From Mnemiopsis leidyi (lineage: Eukaryota > Ctenophora > Tentaculata > Lobata > Bolinopsidae), in contig JH153804.1 in assembly GCA_000226015.1 (NCBI GenBank), forward strand, positions 94,475 through 123,428: DNA of 28,954 nt, in the 5' to 3' direction. The translations under genes were made by a program, and so were the position numbers. Positions 12,501 to 24,500 of this stretch are shown one piece after another. Each line of letters begins with the position of its first letter. Positions within the stretch are counted from its first letter, which is position 1. The notes below the pieces were generated by a model that was not told where the DNA came from, did not search any database, and saw only the letters and a program-made list of their open reading frames with translations.

Positions 12501-15500
12501 AATAAAACGTGCGGGAGGGTTCACGCTGTACAATTGTCAGGATGAGAAGAAGCGGTACATACCGACACAGTTTTCAGGGACAGATCCTGACACCACAGTA
12601 AACTCCTTGCTGGTGCACGGTACACAGTATCTCTTCCCGGTTTCTCCTTGGTAAGTGTTGTACGGACATGGTTTACACTGGAAGTTCTCTTCGTACGTGC
12701 CCTTTCCACACGCCGCTGAAATTTTCTCTGTCTAAACGCTTGTGTGGGCTATACTCCGGATAAGTGATACGAATCTGGAGACCAGAATCAATGCTGACTT
12801 ACTACTTAGCAACTACTTAGTAACTACAATAACTATGTAAGTAAAAACATGAACAAGTCGAATATTCCAATAGAACGAGAAACAAAAATGGAAGTTAAAA
12901 CTAACTGCAGGAAGCGCCGTCTTTGTACTGGCCAGCACTGCAGGTGAAATCTACAGTACCATATGCAAAATCAAGCTCATCAGTAGCCGTCATGCTCCTG
13001 AAATATTATCAGGTTTTGTAAAGAATCTGTTCAAACTCCAAGTACTCAAGTAGGAGATTGTGTAATTTTGGAATCCGATCATTGTTGTTTAAAGTTAAAA
13101 ACGCAAAGAAATTATGAACTCACTGAACGAAAGCTGTAACGAAAGCCTTGACTTTGTCCTCGGTTACGTAGTAGCTGTTTACTGTATCGGCAGATAGTGT
13201 GGTAGGTGCGATGATGGACAACTAGATGTTCACGTTTATAGTTTTAAATTTACAGTTCAGCTAACACCTTCCGAAAACTTGAAATTTTATTGGTTGAATA
13301 TATAAAACCATGAAAAAGTAAGACACTTAATCAGCCGACACGGCGACACCCAAGGAACTTATAATTGATATGGCTTAGCAACCAGTGGAACAAGACAACC
13401 TACCGTGACTCGACTTTTTTTAGTTGAGGTGACAAATTCGCAAGATTTAAATTGGGGGTAACAAGCATGGCTGGCACAGATGGATGCGTTGTAAAGATAA
13501 TTCTGCATCTCATGGTTCACCCAAGCTTTCAAACTGGACAATTTCTAGAAAAAAAAAGGGTTTTTAATTTTCATTTCAAAGATTTCCTACATTGGTTTTT
13601 CACAGGTGCCGTACTCTCCACGCAACAATGCAACATGCTAAAAGATAGATTGGAAAAAAATGAGTAACACAAACTCACATATGCATCAGAGCAATAATTT
13701 TCGCGTATGTCGAAGTATATCATTTTCTTTATCGATTTCTCTGTTGCATGTTGGGAACTCGCTGAAAGGTTTTCAGTAAACTGTGATCAATGAATAACTG
13801 GTAATCTACCTCACAAAGTGAAACGTTCCGACTAAACTTCTTCTGAAGTGCGTTGAACAAGTGGAGATTCAACAATTCAGAAATATCATACCACAAACTT
13901 TTCGAATCCTTTTCATTTTAGGTTTTGTGAAATAAATAAGTGAGATAGTCGACTTTTCGATCAAAAGTAAAATACTTGGCTTTCGGCCAACAAAAGTACC
14001 TTAAAAGTCCTATAAGATCCGGAAGTAAACTTACAAGCTGTACACCCAGTAGTAGTATTAACATCCCACTTGTAGCCCGGCTTACAGTCCATGTAAATAT
14101 CCAGGGTCTGAGCGTCTGGGAACACATCCAGAGTCGACAGCAGACTCGCCCATTCCACTCCCAACTGCAAACAAGCATTATTTCAATCATGCAGGGATTT
14201 TGAATATCCGGAAACAAATGATCTGTAAATTTTAGTTTCTCCTGCTATCCAAGCGGAAGGGTTTTTAATGAAAAAGTTTGTTATGCTTCGAGTCTCTAGA
14301 GTAATGTTTAAACAATAATTTTAGTTTGATTAAACTTTTAAATATTTATAATCTCTGGCTCTACGTTATCTCTGGAAAAGCAGATCATCAGAACGANNNN
14401 NNNNNNNAAGTCTTCGCTTTTTGAACTTAACTATACTTACCGATTAAAGGTTGAAGATTCTGGGCTGCGCTCATACCAGTTGTATTGAGGTTATCATACC
14501 AACTGTGCAATTCATCGGTAAACCAGGTAAGCTGAAATGTTAACTTTTCTGAAAAACTATAAAAGCACGGCTATGCGTATTTCGGTGCTTTTTTCATTGC
14601 AACTTGAAAACAAAATTGACTGGCACAGGCAAATAAAGATATTGGGAAGAGGGGAAATTGTTCAGATCATATACGCAGAAACCAAAACTATAAAAATGAC
14701 TACCGTCTGAGTAGTGAAGGTAACAGGAAAGCTCATCAAGTTGGTGTGAGAGGTAGATTCGTAAGAGCAGGAAGCCAGCTCCAGACCAGTCATCTTGGTG
14801 CAGGCGTCCACGTGACCTACAGTGGTGACTCCGTTCTCGTTAGTTACCGGGTTATCCTTGATGGTCATGTTTAGGACATGTTGGATCTTCAGAATATTTC
14901 CAGTTGGGATAGAGTAATCTGAAAGTGAGGAAAAATGAAACAGGAAAATTTTATTTTAAAAGGGGTAGAAAACCGAATAAACGGCTAAAAACTTATCAAA
15001 ATTAAGAGAGGGACAGAAAACTGGAAAACTGCGGAAAAGTAAGATTTTTCCGACCTTCATTCAAGCTAACAGGAGAAATAAAACGTGCGGGAGGGTGCAC
15101 GCTGTACAATTGTCAGGATAAAAAGAAGCGTTACATACCGACACAGTTTTCAGGGACAGATCCTGACACCACAGTAAACTCCTTGCTGGTGCACGGTACA
15201 CAGTATCTCTTCCCGGTTTCTCCTTGGTAAGTGTTGTACGGACAGGGTTTACACTGGAAGTTCTCTTCGTACGTCCCCTTTCCACACGCCGCTGAAATTT
15301 GCTCCGTCTAAACGCTTGTGTGGGCTATACTCCGTCTAAACGCTTGTGTAGGCTATACTCTGTCTAAACGCTTGTGTAGGCTATACTCCGTCTAAACGCT
15401 TGTGTAGGCTATACTCTGTCTAAACGCTTGTGTGGGCTATACTCTGTCTAAACGCTTGTGTGGGCTATACTCTGTCTAAACGCTTGTGGGGGCTATACTC

Positions 15501-18500
15501 CAGACAAGTCATACGACTCTGGAGACCAGAATCAATGCTTACTTACAACTTAGCAACTACTAAGTAACTACAATAACTATGTAACCAAAGACATGAACAA
15601 GTCGAATATTCCAATAGAACGAGAAACAAGAATTGAAGTTAAAACTAACTGCAGGAAGCGCCGTCTTTGTACTGGCCAGCACTGCAGGTGAAATCTACAG
15701 TACCATATGCAAAACCTAGCTCATCAGTAGCCGTCATGCTCCTGAAATATTATCAGGTTTTCAAGAGAATCAGTTCAAACTCCAAGTACTCAAGTAGGAG
15801 ATTGTGTAATTTTGGAATCCGATCATTGTTGTTGTTGAAAGTTTAAAACGCAAAGAAATTATGAACTCACTGAACGAAAGCTGTAACAAAAGCCTTGACT
15901 TTGCTCTCTGTGACGTAGTAGCTGTTCACTGTTTCGGCAGATAGTGTGGTAGGTGCGATGATCGACAACTAGATGTTTACGTTTATAGTATGAAATTTAC
16001 AGTTCAGCTAACCTGCTAACATCCTCCGAAAACTTGAATATAAAACAATGAAAAAGTAAAGCACTTAATCAGTTAATCAGCCGGCACGGCGACACACAAG
16101 GAACTTATAATTGATATGTTTTAGCAACGAGTGGAACAAGATTAACTTGACAACCTACCGTGACTCGACTTTTTTTAGTTGAGGTGACAAATTCGCAAGA
16201 TTTAAATTGGGGGTAACAAGCATGGCTGGCACAGATGGATGCGTTGTAAAGATAATTCTGCATCTCATGGTTCACCCAAGCTTTCAAACTGGACAATTTC
16301 TGAAAAAAAGGGTTTTTAATCTTCATTTCAAAGATTTGCTACATTGGATTTTTACAGGTGCCGTACTCTCCACGCAACATGCTAAAAGATAGATTGGGAA
16401 AAAATGAGTAACACAAACTCACATATGCATCAGAGCAATAGTTTTCGCGTATGTCGAAGTATATCATTTTCTTTATCGATTTCTCTGTTGCATGTTGGGA
16501 ACTCGCTGAAAGATTTTCAGTAAACTGTGAAGCTCAGGGTCAATGAATAACAGGTAATCTACCTTACAAAGTGAAACGCTCCGACTAAACTTCTTTCTGA
16601 AGTGCGGTGAACAAGTGGAGATTCAGACAAATTCAGAAATATCATACCACAAACTTTTCGAATCCTTTTTACTTTAGGTTTTGTTAAATAAATAAGTGAG
16701 ATAGTCGACTTTTCGATCAAAAATATAATACCTGACTTTCGGCCAACAAAAGTACCTTAAATGTCCTATAAGAATAGAAGCACCGGAGGTAAACTTACAA
16801 GCTGTACACCCAGTAGTAGTATTGACATCCCACTTGTAGCCCGGCTTACAGTCCATGTAAATATCCAGGGTCTGAGCGTCTGGAAACACATCCAGAGTCG
16901 ACAGCAGACTCGCCCACTCCACTCCCAGCTGCAAACAAGCATTATTTCTATCATGCAAGAATTTTGATTAAACTTTTAAATATTCATAATCTCTGGCTCT
17001 ACGTTATCTCTGTAAAAGCAGATTAGCAGAACGATCAAACCTACCGCCTTCAATTTGATTTTCAGTTCGTTAGTAGAAGATATCTTGTTCGCGTAGGCAA
17101 TGTCCCATATGAACTTGTAGGCATCCCAGACTCTTTCCCCAGTCACCGAAAAGTAGGTGGTCGCCTGAACGGACGCCTTGATTTATACAAGTGCCGGTGA
17201 ATACGTCAATATTGGTTATAAACATTTGAATGTCAGTAATAATTGATAATTGAGCATTGGTTCCTTAGTTTATTTATGTTGGCGTATGGCGATGAATAGG
17301 TTATTTCAAACATATCTGAGATTCACAATGATTGTTGAGATGCTGATATGCCTCCTGCAGTTAATTGTCTACGTGATACCTAAACAGTTGTCAGAATATT
17401 AAACTTTACCGTAAAATGTTTGCTGTGAAACTGATGATTAAATGTCTGGATTCCAAAGGGGGAAAACTCGGATATACTCGATAACATCTTTTTGAAAGAC
17501 ACTGAAGAAGAATCAATAAATCAGGAATTTTGAACATGCTAGTATGTTCCAATATTTGATAGTGGATGATCGACACGTTGTCATTCACCCGAAATCTGCT
17601 AGCGTTGGATTTAATTTCCATTACTTTAATGTGGAATTAAAAGTTCTAGTAATTTCTAGGCTGACTTACTGACAGTAGCGAAAGAAGTTGTAGCAGAATC
17701 GCCAGCGTTCACTTTGACCCCAACAATGGGAGTTGCAAAGTTTGTCTCACAAGTTCCGTTGTCGACGATCCTATAGACAACGACCACCTGACCGTTACAC
17801 TCCAGAACCAGCGACACGTCGCTCTTCCACAAAGTCCAGGTTTTAGCTGTTTCAGGCGGCCACACCAAAAAGTTGGTGGTTGTTGCCTGACAGTTTGCGT
17901 TTCCCCGACCTGCCATGGAGTAACTCCTACTGCTAAGGTCCATTTTGAGGGTAAGGACAGCTGCTCCAGTAGTGTCAGTAAACGAAATATCGACGTATCT
18001 TCCATCAGCTGTAGTAAACTGGAGTCCGTACTGCGATAGATCGAATACTGAAACCTTATTCTTTGTTGTGTCGCCAACTGCTACGGCTGCTCCCGTACTT
18101 ACCCATTCTGGAAAAATAATACATTAAAGAGTGCGTATTAGAGTTAACGATTTTACACGAATAACCAATAACGAATAAGAACGTCTGACTACATTAATTA
18201 AGAAATAAATAGATAGCCTAAAAACAAATTGAAAAAAATCATAACATGCTCCAAAGAGTTATAAGAGGAGTATAAGGCGAAAAGGAGTCAAGACCATGTC
18301 AAACTCTGAAACAGTGCTAAAAACTCTTATATATTCTTATTCCTTATGTATGTATATCAGCCTCCTTTTTGTACTTTTATCTACGATGATTGATGATTTA
18401 TTATATTTTTTTGTGCACTTTAAAAATCAAATCGCTAAAATCTTAATTCACAGTTGACTTACTATCAACAGGATCAAATCTGTACTGCCCACTAATTACG

Positions 18501-21500
18501 TTCTTTCTGGCAAACGTTTGAATATTTGCCATAGAATCTGACGTTACTTCGAAGCGTTGTGACGCAACCCCATCTACAAGGTGGAAAAACCCTGAGAGAG
18601 TCGACTGTGCTATTTTAGCGTTGATACAAAAACTTTGTCCCGATTTCACTGCCAAGTCCAGGGCCTTGACCGCACCCGTTGTCTGCCATGTAATCTTCTC
18701 CTCGAACGTTGTTTTCTTGTCATCACCCGGACATGTAGCAACCGCACCAGATGTCGAACCTGCGATACTCATGTTGAAGAAGTAGCTCTCCTGCATTTTC
18801 AGAGCTAGTTTCATCGAATTTTAGAATGAATTTTCTCACCAACTGGTAGTATAACTTGCGTGATAAGAAGTAGTGTATATATGAGGACGTCTCACCTTTT
18901 GTTAAGCGGTATTTGAGATTTAGTCCAGTGAAGCCGGAGAAAGAGAATTTAGTTGGGATGCCTATGTTGGCGCATGCCCCGTTGCCCCGCATGTCAGCTC
19001 GGGCAAACTTGTACTCAGTTTTACCATCTGAAACAGACGACCCGTCAGGTTTGAGTTTGAAATTTTGAGTGCCTTTTTAAAACAAAATAATAATTGAAAG
19101 GACATATCAACTCTGGAATGAACTAAAAAAACTACCATTTATGACGAAAACTGCTTTATCAGAAGCGTTGTCGTCTGTCCCAAGTTTGAACTTGCTTGTC
19201 GTTCTACGCCACGTGCTGGTATGGCACGAGTTTGAATCGGACAGGACCATCTTCTCGATCAGTGCTCCGTTAACGGAAAACGCGATAGAGTCGGACTGTT
19301 TTTCCAGGGAGTATTTCCAAGAAGATCCAGTTAGAGTAAATGTTTTCGCGGTGCTGCAAGCAAGGGTGTAGGTAGGGGATGCACCTAAGTTGATATCGAG
19401 TCCACCAGATTTAATCGAGCTAGAATCCATCAATTCGAAGGAGATTCTGTGGTTGCTGCTCGCTCCAGAGTCAGATTCAATCTCGACAGAGTGGGTTCCA
19501 AAATCAAAGGACTCTGAAACATAGCTTACCTTATTTTTTCAAAAAGTTAACTGTGTGTAGCGATTCATATTCTGTTCTTATCCTAATATCCTATATGGAG
19601 ACTAAAAGAAAATGTTTATCATGGATGAAACTCGAGTAAGGAGTATAATCAATTGTCAATCGGACTTTCCTACTTACTTTCCCCACAAAACTTCTTTATT
19701 TGGTTTGCCTCCATAGCGTTGGACTGTCCGGCAGTTGCAGTCTCAATAAAAATCGTGAGTCCACCTCTTAACACCCTCAGCTGAATGATCGAGAGTGTTT
19801 TGTTAATAATTTCAAAATCGCTTGCTGAGCCACCTCTTAAAACTCTCAGCTGAATGATCGAGAGTGTTTTGTTAATAATTTCAAAATCGCTTGCTGAGCC
19901 ACTGTCGCCTCTGCGTGAACTAAGAGGCGCGCAAAAAGAAGTATAAAACACTGTGTCACGAAATGTTTTTTATGGTTTACTAATAATAATAGTGTGTGAA
20001 ATAAGGACTTCTTCGCCAGTTTTATGACTAAAACTATTTCAATACTTCAGATTAAATACATTTATTGAGTGTTCACATGGTCTTTGATAGAATGATTGAA
20101 ATATTACGGTAATCTCGCTTTTCACTTGCTAAAAGATGTACGTGACAACTCTATAAGTCCAATTCATCATAAAACAAAAAAAAATAGAGCGATATTATGA
20201 ATTCAAATTCCTTATTTGTCAAGCTCAATGGTCAAAAAGGTTGACCATTGGGAAAATCTTGGTGTTGAAGTGATGGTTGTCCATGAGGCAAATTCGAAGA
20301 AGCCATGTTATGGTCATGGTCAGTGCCTTACTCCTTCGTACTTGCTACATTAACTACATGTTAACTGGCAAATGATTTTTGAAATTTTGCATATCTTTTT
20401 TCATTACAACTGCTAGCACTAGGCAAAGTCCTTTTCAACTCTAACTGCCAGAATGGGAAAGAAACAATGTTTATTCTAAAACTGCACTAAAACCTGTACC
20501 TCGGTGTATTGCCATGTAGTAGATCCAGGTTTCCAATTTAGACACAGAAACTCGCCAATAGGTGTGGCGCTTGTCACACTACACGTGACTTGGCTGCCGG
20601 GAGTGTTCCAATTGCCGGCGTTGCAAGCAAGCCAGCCGGAAGTGGCGTGGGTTCCCCGAAGTTGCACTTCCTGCTGGTTACTAGTTCCAGAACCATCCGT
20701 AGATGCGAGGGTTACTTGTATCGAGTACGATACAGCTGAGGTGCAATGTTGTAAATATGGGTTTCTTTAAGTAGTCGTTACTCTCAAGTCTAACTAGTAA
20801 TGTAATGAAGTAATGTTTTATGTTACGGTTGTTACTCTACTGTAGTAACTTAACTCCAAAAGACCAAAAATTGCTAATCCAACATAAATAAGGTGAAAGC
20901 ATTGATTTCGAAATCAGGGGAGCTTAAGGGGATCGCAATGGGTAAGGAAAGCGCCAAAGTATTGATAAAGTACAATGTGAAAGATCCCTAAGAAATTTAA
21001 GATATTCTGTGGGGGAGGATCCAAAGAAAATGTGTGTACTATTGTTAAACAAACTGAGCGGATAGTGATAAACTTAGCTATGGTTACTTAAAAGTTCTGT
21101 ATAGCTGTTAATCGAATCATAAAAAAGTATTTGTACCTGTTGTTGAGGCTGCGGAATCAGAAGCCGACTGCAAGGATGAACACGAAGGAATGTCACAGTA
21201 GGACTTTACCGTGGTGGACGTGAAGCACCAAGCTTTAGTTCTTCCGGTCCCAGGATTGCGGCAAAACTTGTGGTCTCCCAAACCACTGTTCGGGTAACTG
21301 AGGGAGTTGTGAATTTGAGGAAAAGTAAGCCGCGGTCTCATGTTCTTTAAAAGCGTACAATTGTTCGGAGCCAGATGTTCTTAGTCTCTATACTTGGCTT
21401 TCCCGAAATAACAGTACAAAAACAGTGGTTGGAGCATAGAAGCTGGCGAGTTTAAAAATAAGGAAGTGCTGAGTGCTGAGTGGATGTAGTTAAAGTTAAT

Positions 21501-24500
21501 AATAGCGAAGAAGGCAGAGAAGATCGCAACTCGGCAACTGATAACCGAAAAACATTTCCCAAATTTTCATTTTTCGTAGCGTTTGTGTTTTAGACTACAA
21601 TAAATATATACACAACGTAATATATTTCACTTAACGTACTCAGTATCTGTGAAGTCGGTGAGACCGGAGGTTTTCCAACTGATACACGGTGTCCCGGCGG
21701 AGTCTGTGTCTTGGTAACCGCGGTAATCCTTCTGATCTGTCGTCAACGCGCAGTCCACTGGTAAAAGAGAGAATTTATGTCACGGAGACGAATGATTACT
21801 CGTTACTGGTCGGGAGACATTTTCTGGAGTGGAATTACAGTGTCCAATGTGTTGTTTAGTATTTAACAGGAGAGGGCGCGGGCGATCCTTTAATTGCTCA
21901 TACGCATAGCCTCTGACAAAGCCGACCGTAAAATTTTGGCTATATCTGCTCTACAACTTGTTTTAATTAACACTGATTTTTCAAAACGAGGGAGCAGAAC
22001 AACCGGAGCTCAAAGACTTTTTCAAAATAAATGACCAGAAAAAACAAAATCCAACAGTGACGTTATCAAAGCACTGCATCCTCATACGAATTTAAGATAG
22101 TGTAGTTTGTAGTTTGCAGTAGTACTACTAAGATAATGTAGTTAGTAGTAGTAATATATGAAAGTGTAGTAAGTACTACTAATATATGGTAGTGTAGTTA
22201 CCAGTACTAATATATGGTAGTGTAGTAAGTAGTACTAATATATGGTAGTGCAGTAAGTAGTACTAATATATAAAAGTGTAGTAAGTAGTACTACTAATAA
22301 CTAAAGTAGTGTAGTTAGTACTTTAGCAGTTCCGAACAAACCTGACGTATGGACCGTGTACTCTGATGTCGAAATGTTGACCGAAGCAAATCTAGACTTC
22401 TTCTCCTCCAGTACAGATACAGACTTGCTGTACTGGCAATCGCTAGCAGATTTCCCGGCAGCGGGAGTTCCGGAGACTTCAAAGTTCAGCGTATTTGAGA
22501 AGGTTACATCGAACAGCTCAGACCCTGGGAAGAGCGTGTGAATGGTGAGGTACACGGAAGTATTTTAATTTTAATCGAATTACAATGAACATGGTACTCC
22601 AGACATGGACGTTTTCCCGGGTTTCGATAAGAGTCCGAGGCAATTTTGATGATATTCATACCTGTCTGTCGGGCCCAGGCAAGGACAACAAGAATTACGA
22701 TTTTTTAAGTACAGACAGTATGTTTAGACTACTGATGTGTGTTTAGTAGCACTGCACCTGTCTTAGTACCATAAGTCCATAAGATATGTTGCTCATACTA
22801 AAAAGAGAACAAAAATCAGTTAGACTTAAAACGATACCCTATAACGCTAAGCACCAACCCGAATCATCGTAGTAAGTTATTTTCTTGTCTGCGTTGCTGG
22901 TGCCACTGTACATAATCTCCAGAACATAAGTCGGGCTTGGCGAATCAATCCTGCAGCCTGCAGAACTACATGCTGCCTGATCAGCCGTCGCGGCCGTGAA
23001 CTCTGAAAGATATTCATTACTTTTTTTTAATTTATTTTTTATCACAATTATTAATTATGATTAATACTTATGATTATTACTTATGATTACTACTTATAAT
23101 TATTACCTATGATTATTGCTTAGAATTATTACTAATAATTATAACTAAGTAACCATATCATTATTGGAATATTGGCCCTGCTTATCAGACCACGAACATA
23201 AAGAATTACTGCCTCGTACCACGTTGATAAATATACTTTTATGATCATGCTTTATTATCGTTTTCTTCCATGACCGTTCACTTGAAAACTTGAAAACCAC
23301 GTAGGTACCTGTACAGCGGGTGTACTGTGTGACAGAAGAGTGATAAGTCACTGGGTAGAAAGTCTTCTGCCCCATATTCACAACTGAAAGTTATTGAAGG
23401 TTTTAGGAAATCCACATGCATAAAAATATTATTATATAACGAAAAACAAAACAGTAATTATCGAAAAAAGAGGAAAGATGCGACATAAAACTTAAAAGCC
23501 AGAAATTGTGTTACCTAAATCGAGTAGAGGGTCGAAGGTACTATCGTAGTACAGGAGATGAATCGTGCCCGTTGATTGGAATGTAGAGCAGGTATCGAGA
23601 GATAACGCTCTGTCTGGGAGTCGTACTTTGAAATCGTTCGTCAGAGAGACGTAGCTGCCGATATCTGGGGAACGTACCGTGGTTTTACAGAAGAGCTGGA
23701 CTGTTAATAAAAATACTGGAACTCGTAAGAGAGCAAGTGGAGCTGGAGGAAGCAAATAGGTTTTTTTCTTTGAACGGTTTGTGTCGGCTTGGATTGAGAG
23801 ATTAATTAAATAAACGGTATACATCAGAAGATGGTATAGATCAGAAGATGGTATAGATCAGAAGATGGTCACTGGTCAGTTCGGCTGACCGACAACTGGG
23901 AACCTATCAAGTTTAGCTTGTGAAACTAGTTAAAATGTAAGCGTGAGAATTTCCCAATTATGACGTTTCACCGACAACTGGGAAGTGAACCTCCAGGGAT
24001 CAGGTTTCACCGGAGTCATCAGAAGTATACTGAACTGTCAAGTGTTGAGGGACTTGATAACTTCGCGTTTCTCAGGAAATGAAGGGTCAGCAGGATGGCA
24101 ATGAGGTTTTGCAAGGGATAGAAGGTTGTCCTCCAGGGTTAGATGAGTATGTAGATGAATCCGTCAGAGTCCACCAGCTGTCGAGATCCTCGTTTTCCTT
24201 CAATGTACTTGGAGAAAGTAGGCATGATGAATCGAATGCGATGCTTTTAGGTTTCATAGTTAGGTTTATATACATAGAGAACCCGTTCATTAACACACCT
24301 ACCATGACATCGATTCACATCGCCACATGCACCTCGCCTCACACAAACCCCATGACATCAGGTCAGATCTCCACTGACTCACATTTCACAGATACGTCAC
24401 TAACTATATGGTGTGATCTGACCCCCGTGGGACTGATTGGGCTGTGTGATGTGATCCCCCTGGGTACCCAGATTCCAAGGTTCCCAGTTGTCGGCCACCG

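Larger units (their letters stand above)
11757..14396. repeat. Duplicated segment, copy A
   Basis: This segment matches 14408-17036 along its whole length, exons and introns alike, with scattered substitutions and small indels. It ends exactly at the N gap. It differs from copy B in having a 53-bp donor-containing segment in tandem (12000-12115) and in having a single unit where copy B has a 28-bp array. Confidence 0.9.
14408..17036. repeat. Duplicated segment, copy B
   Basis: This segment begins directly after the N gap and matches copy A until about 17036, where copy A is cut by the gap and copy B continues into the 17045 exon. The arrangement (the end of one contig repeats as the start of the next) is that expected from unmerged overlapping contigs. 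Confidence 0.9.

Noticed and set aside
13823..13856. Possible short exon (KKFSRSVSLC) in copy A, and its equivalent at 16573-16607 in copy B
   Set aside because: The length differs by one base between copies, and the phase needed from the previous exon gives an immediate stop.
11757..17036. True tandem duplication adding eight exons to the protein
   Set aside because: The junction between the copies is out of phase and coincides with an N gap; an assembly overlap is simpler.
24087..24230. Minus-strand segment (LKENEDLDSWWTLTDSS) as an exon of the gene
   Set aside because: Exons 24752-24867 and 23515-23700 already join in phase; this stretch lacks convincing splice sites and lies inside the candidate element.
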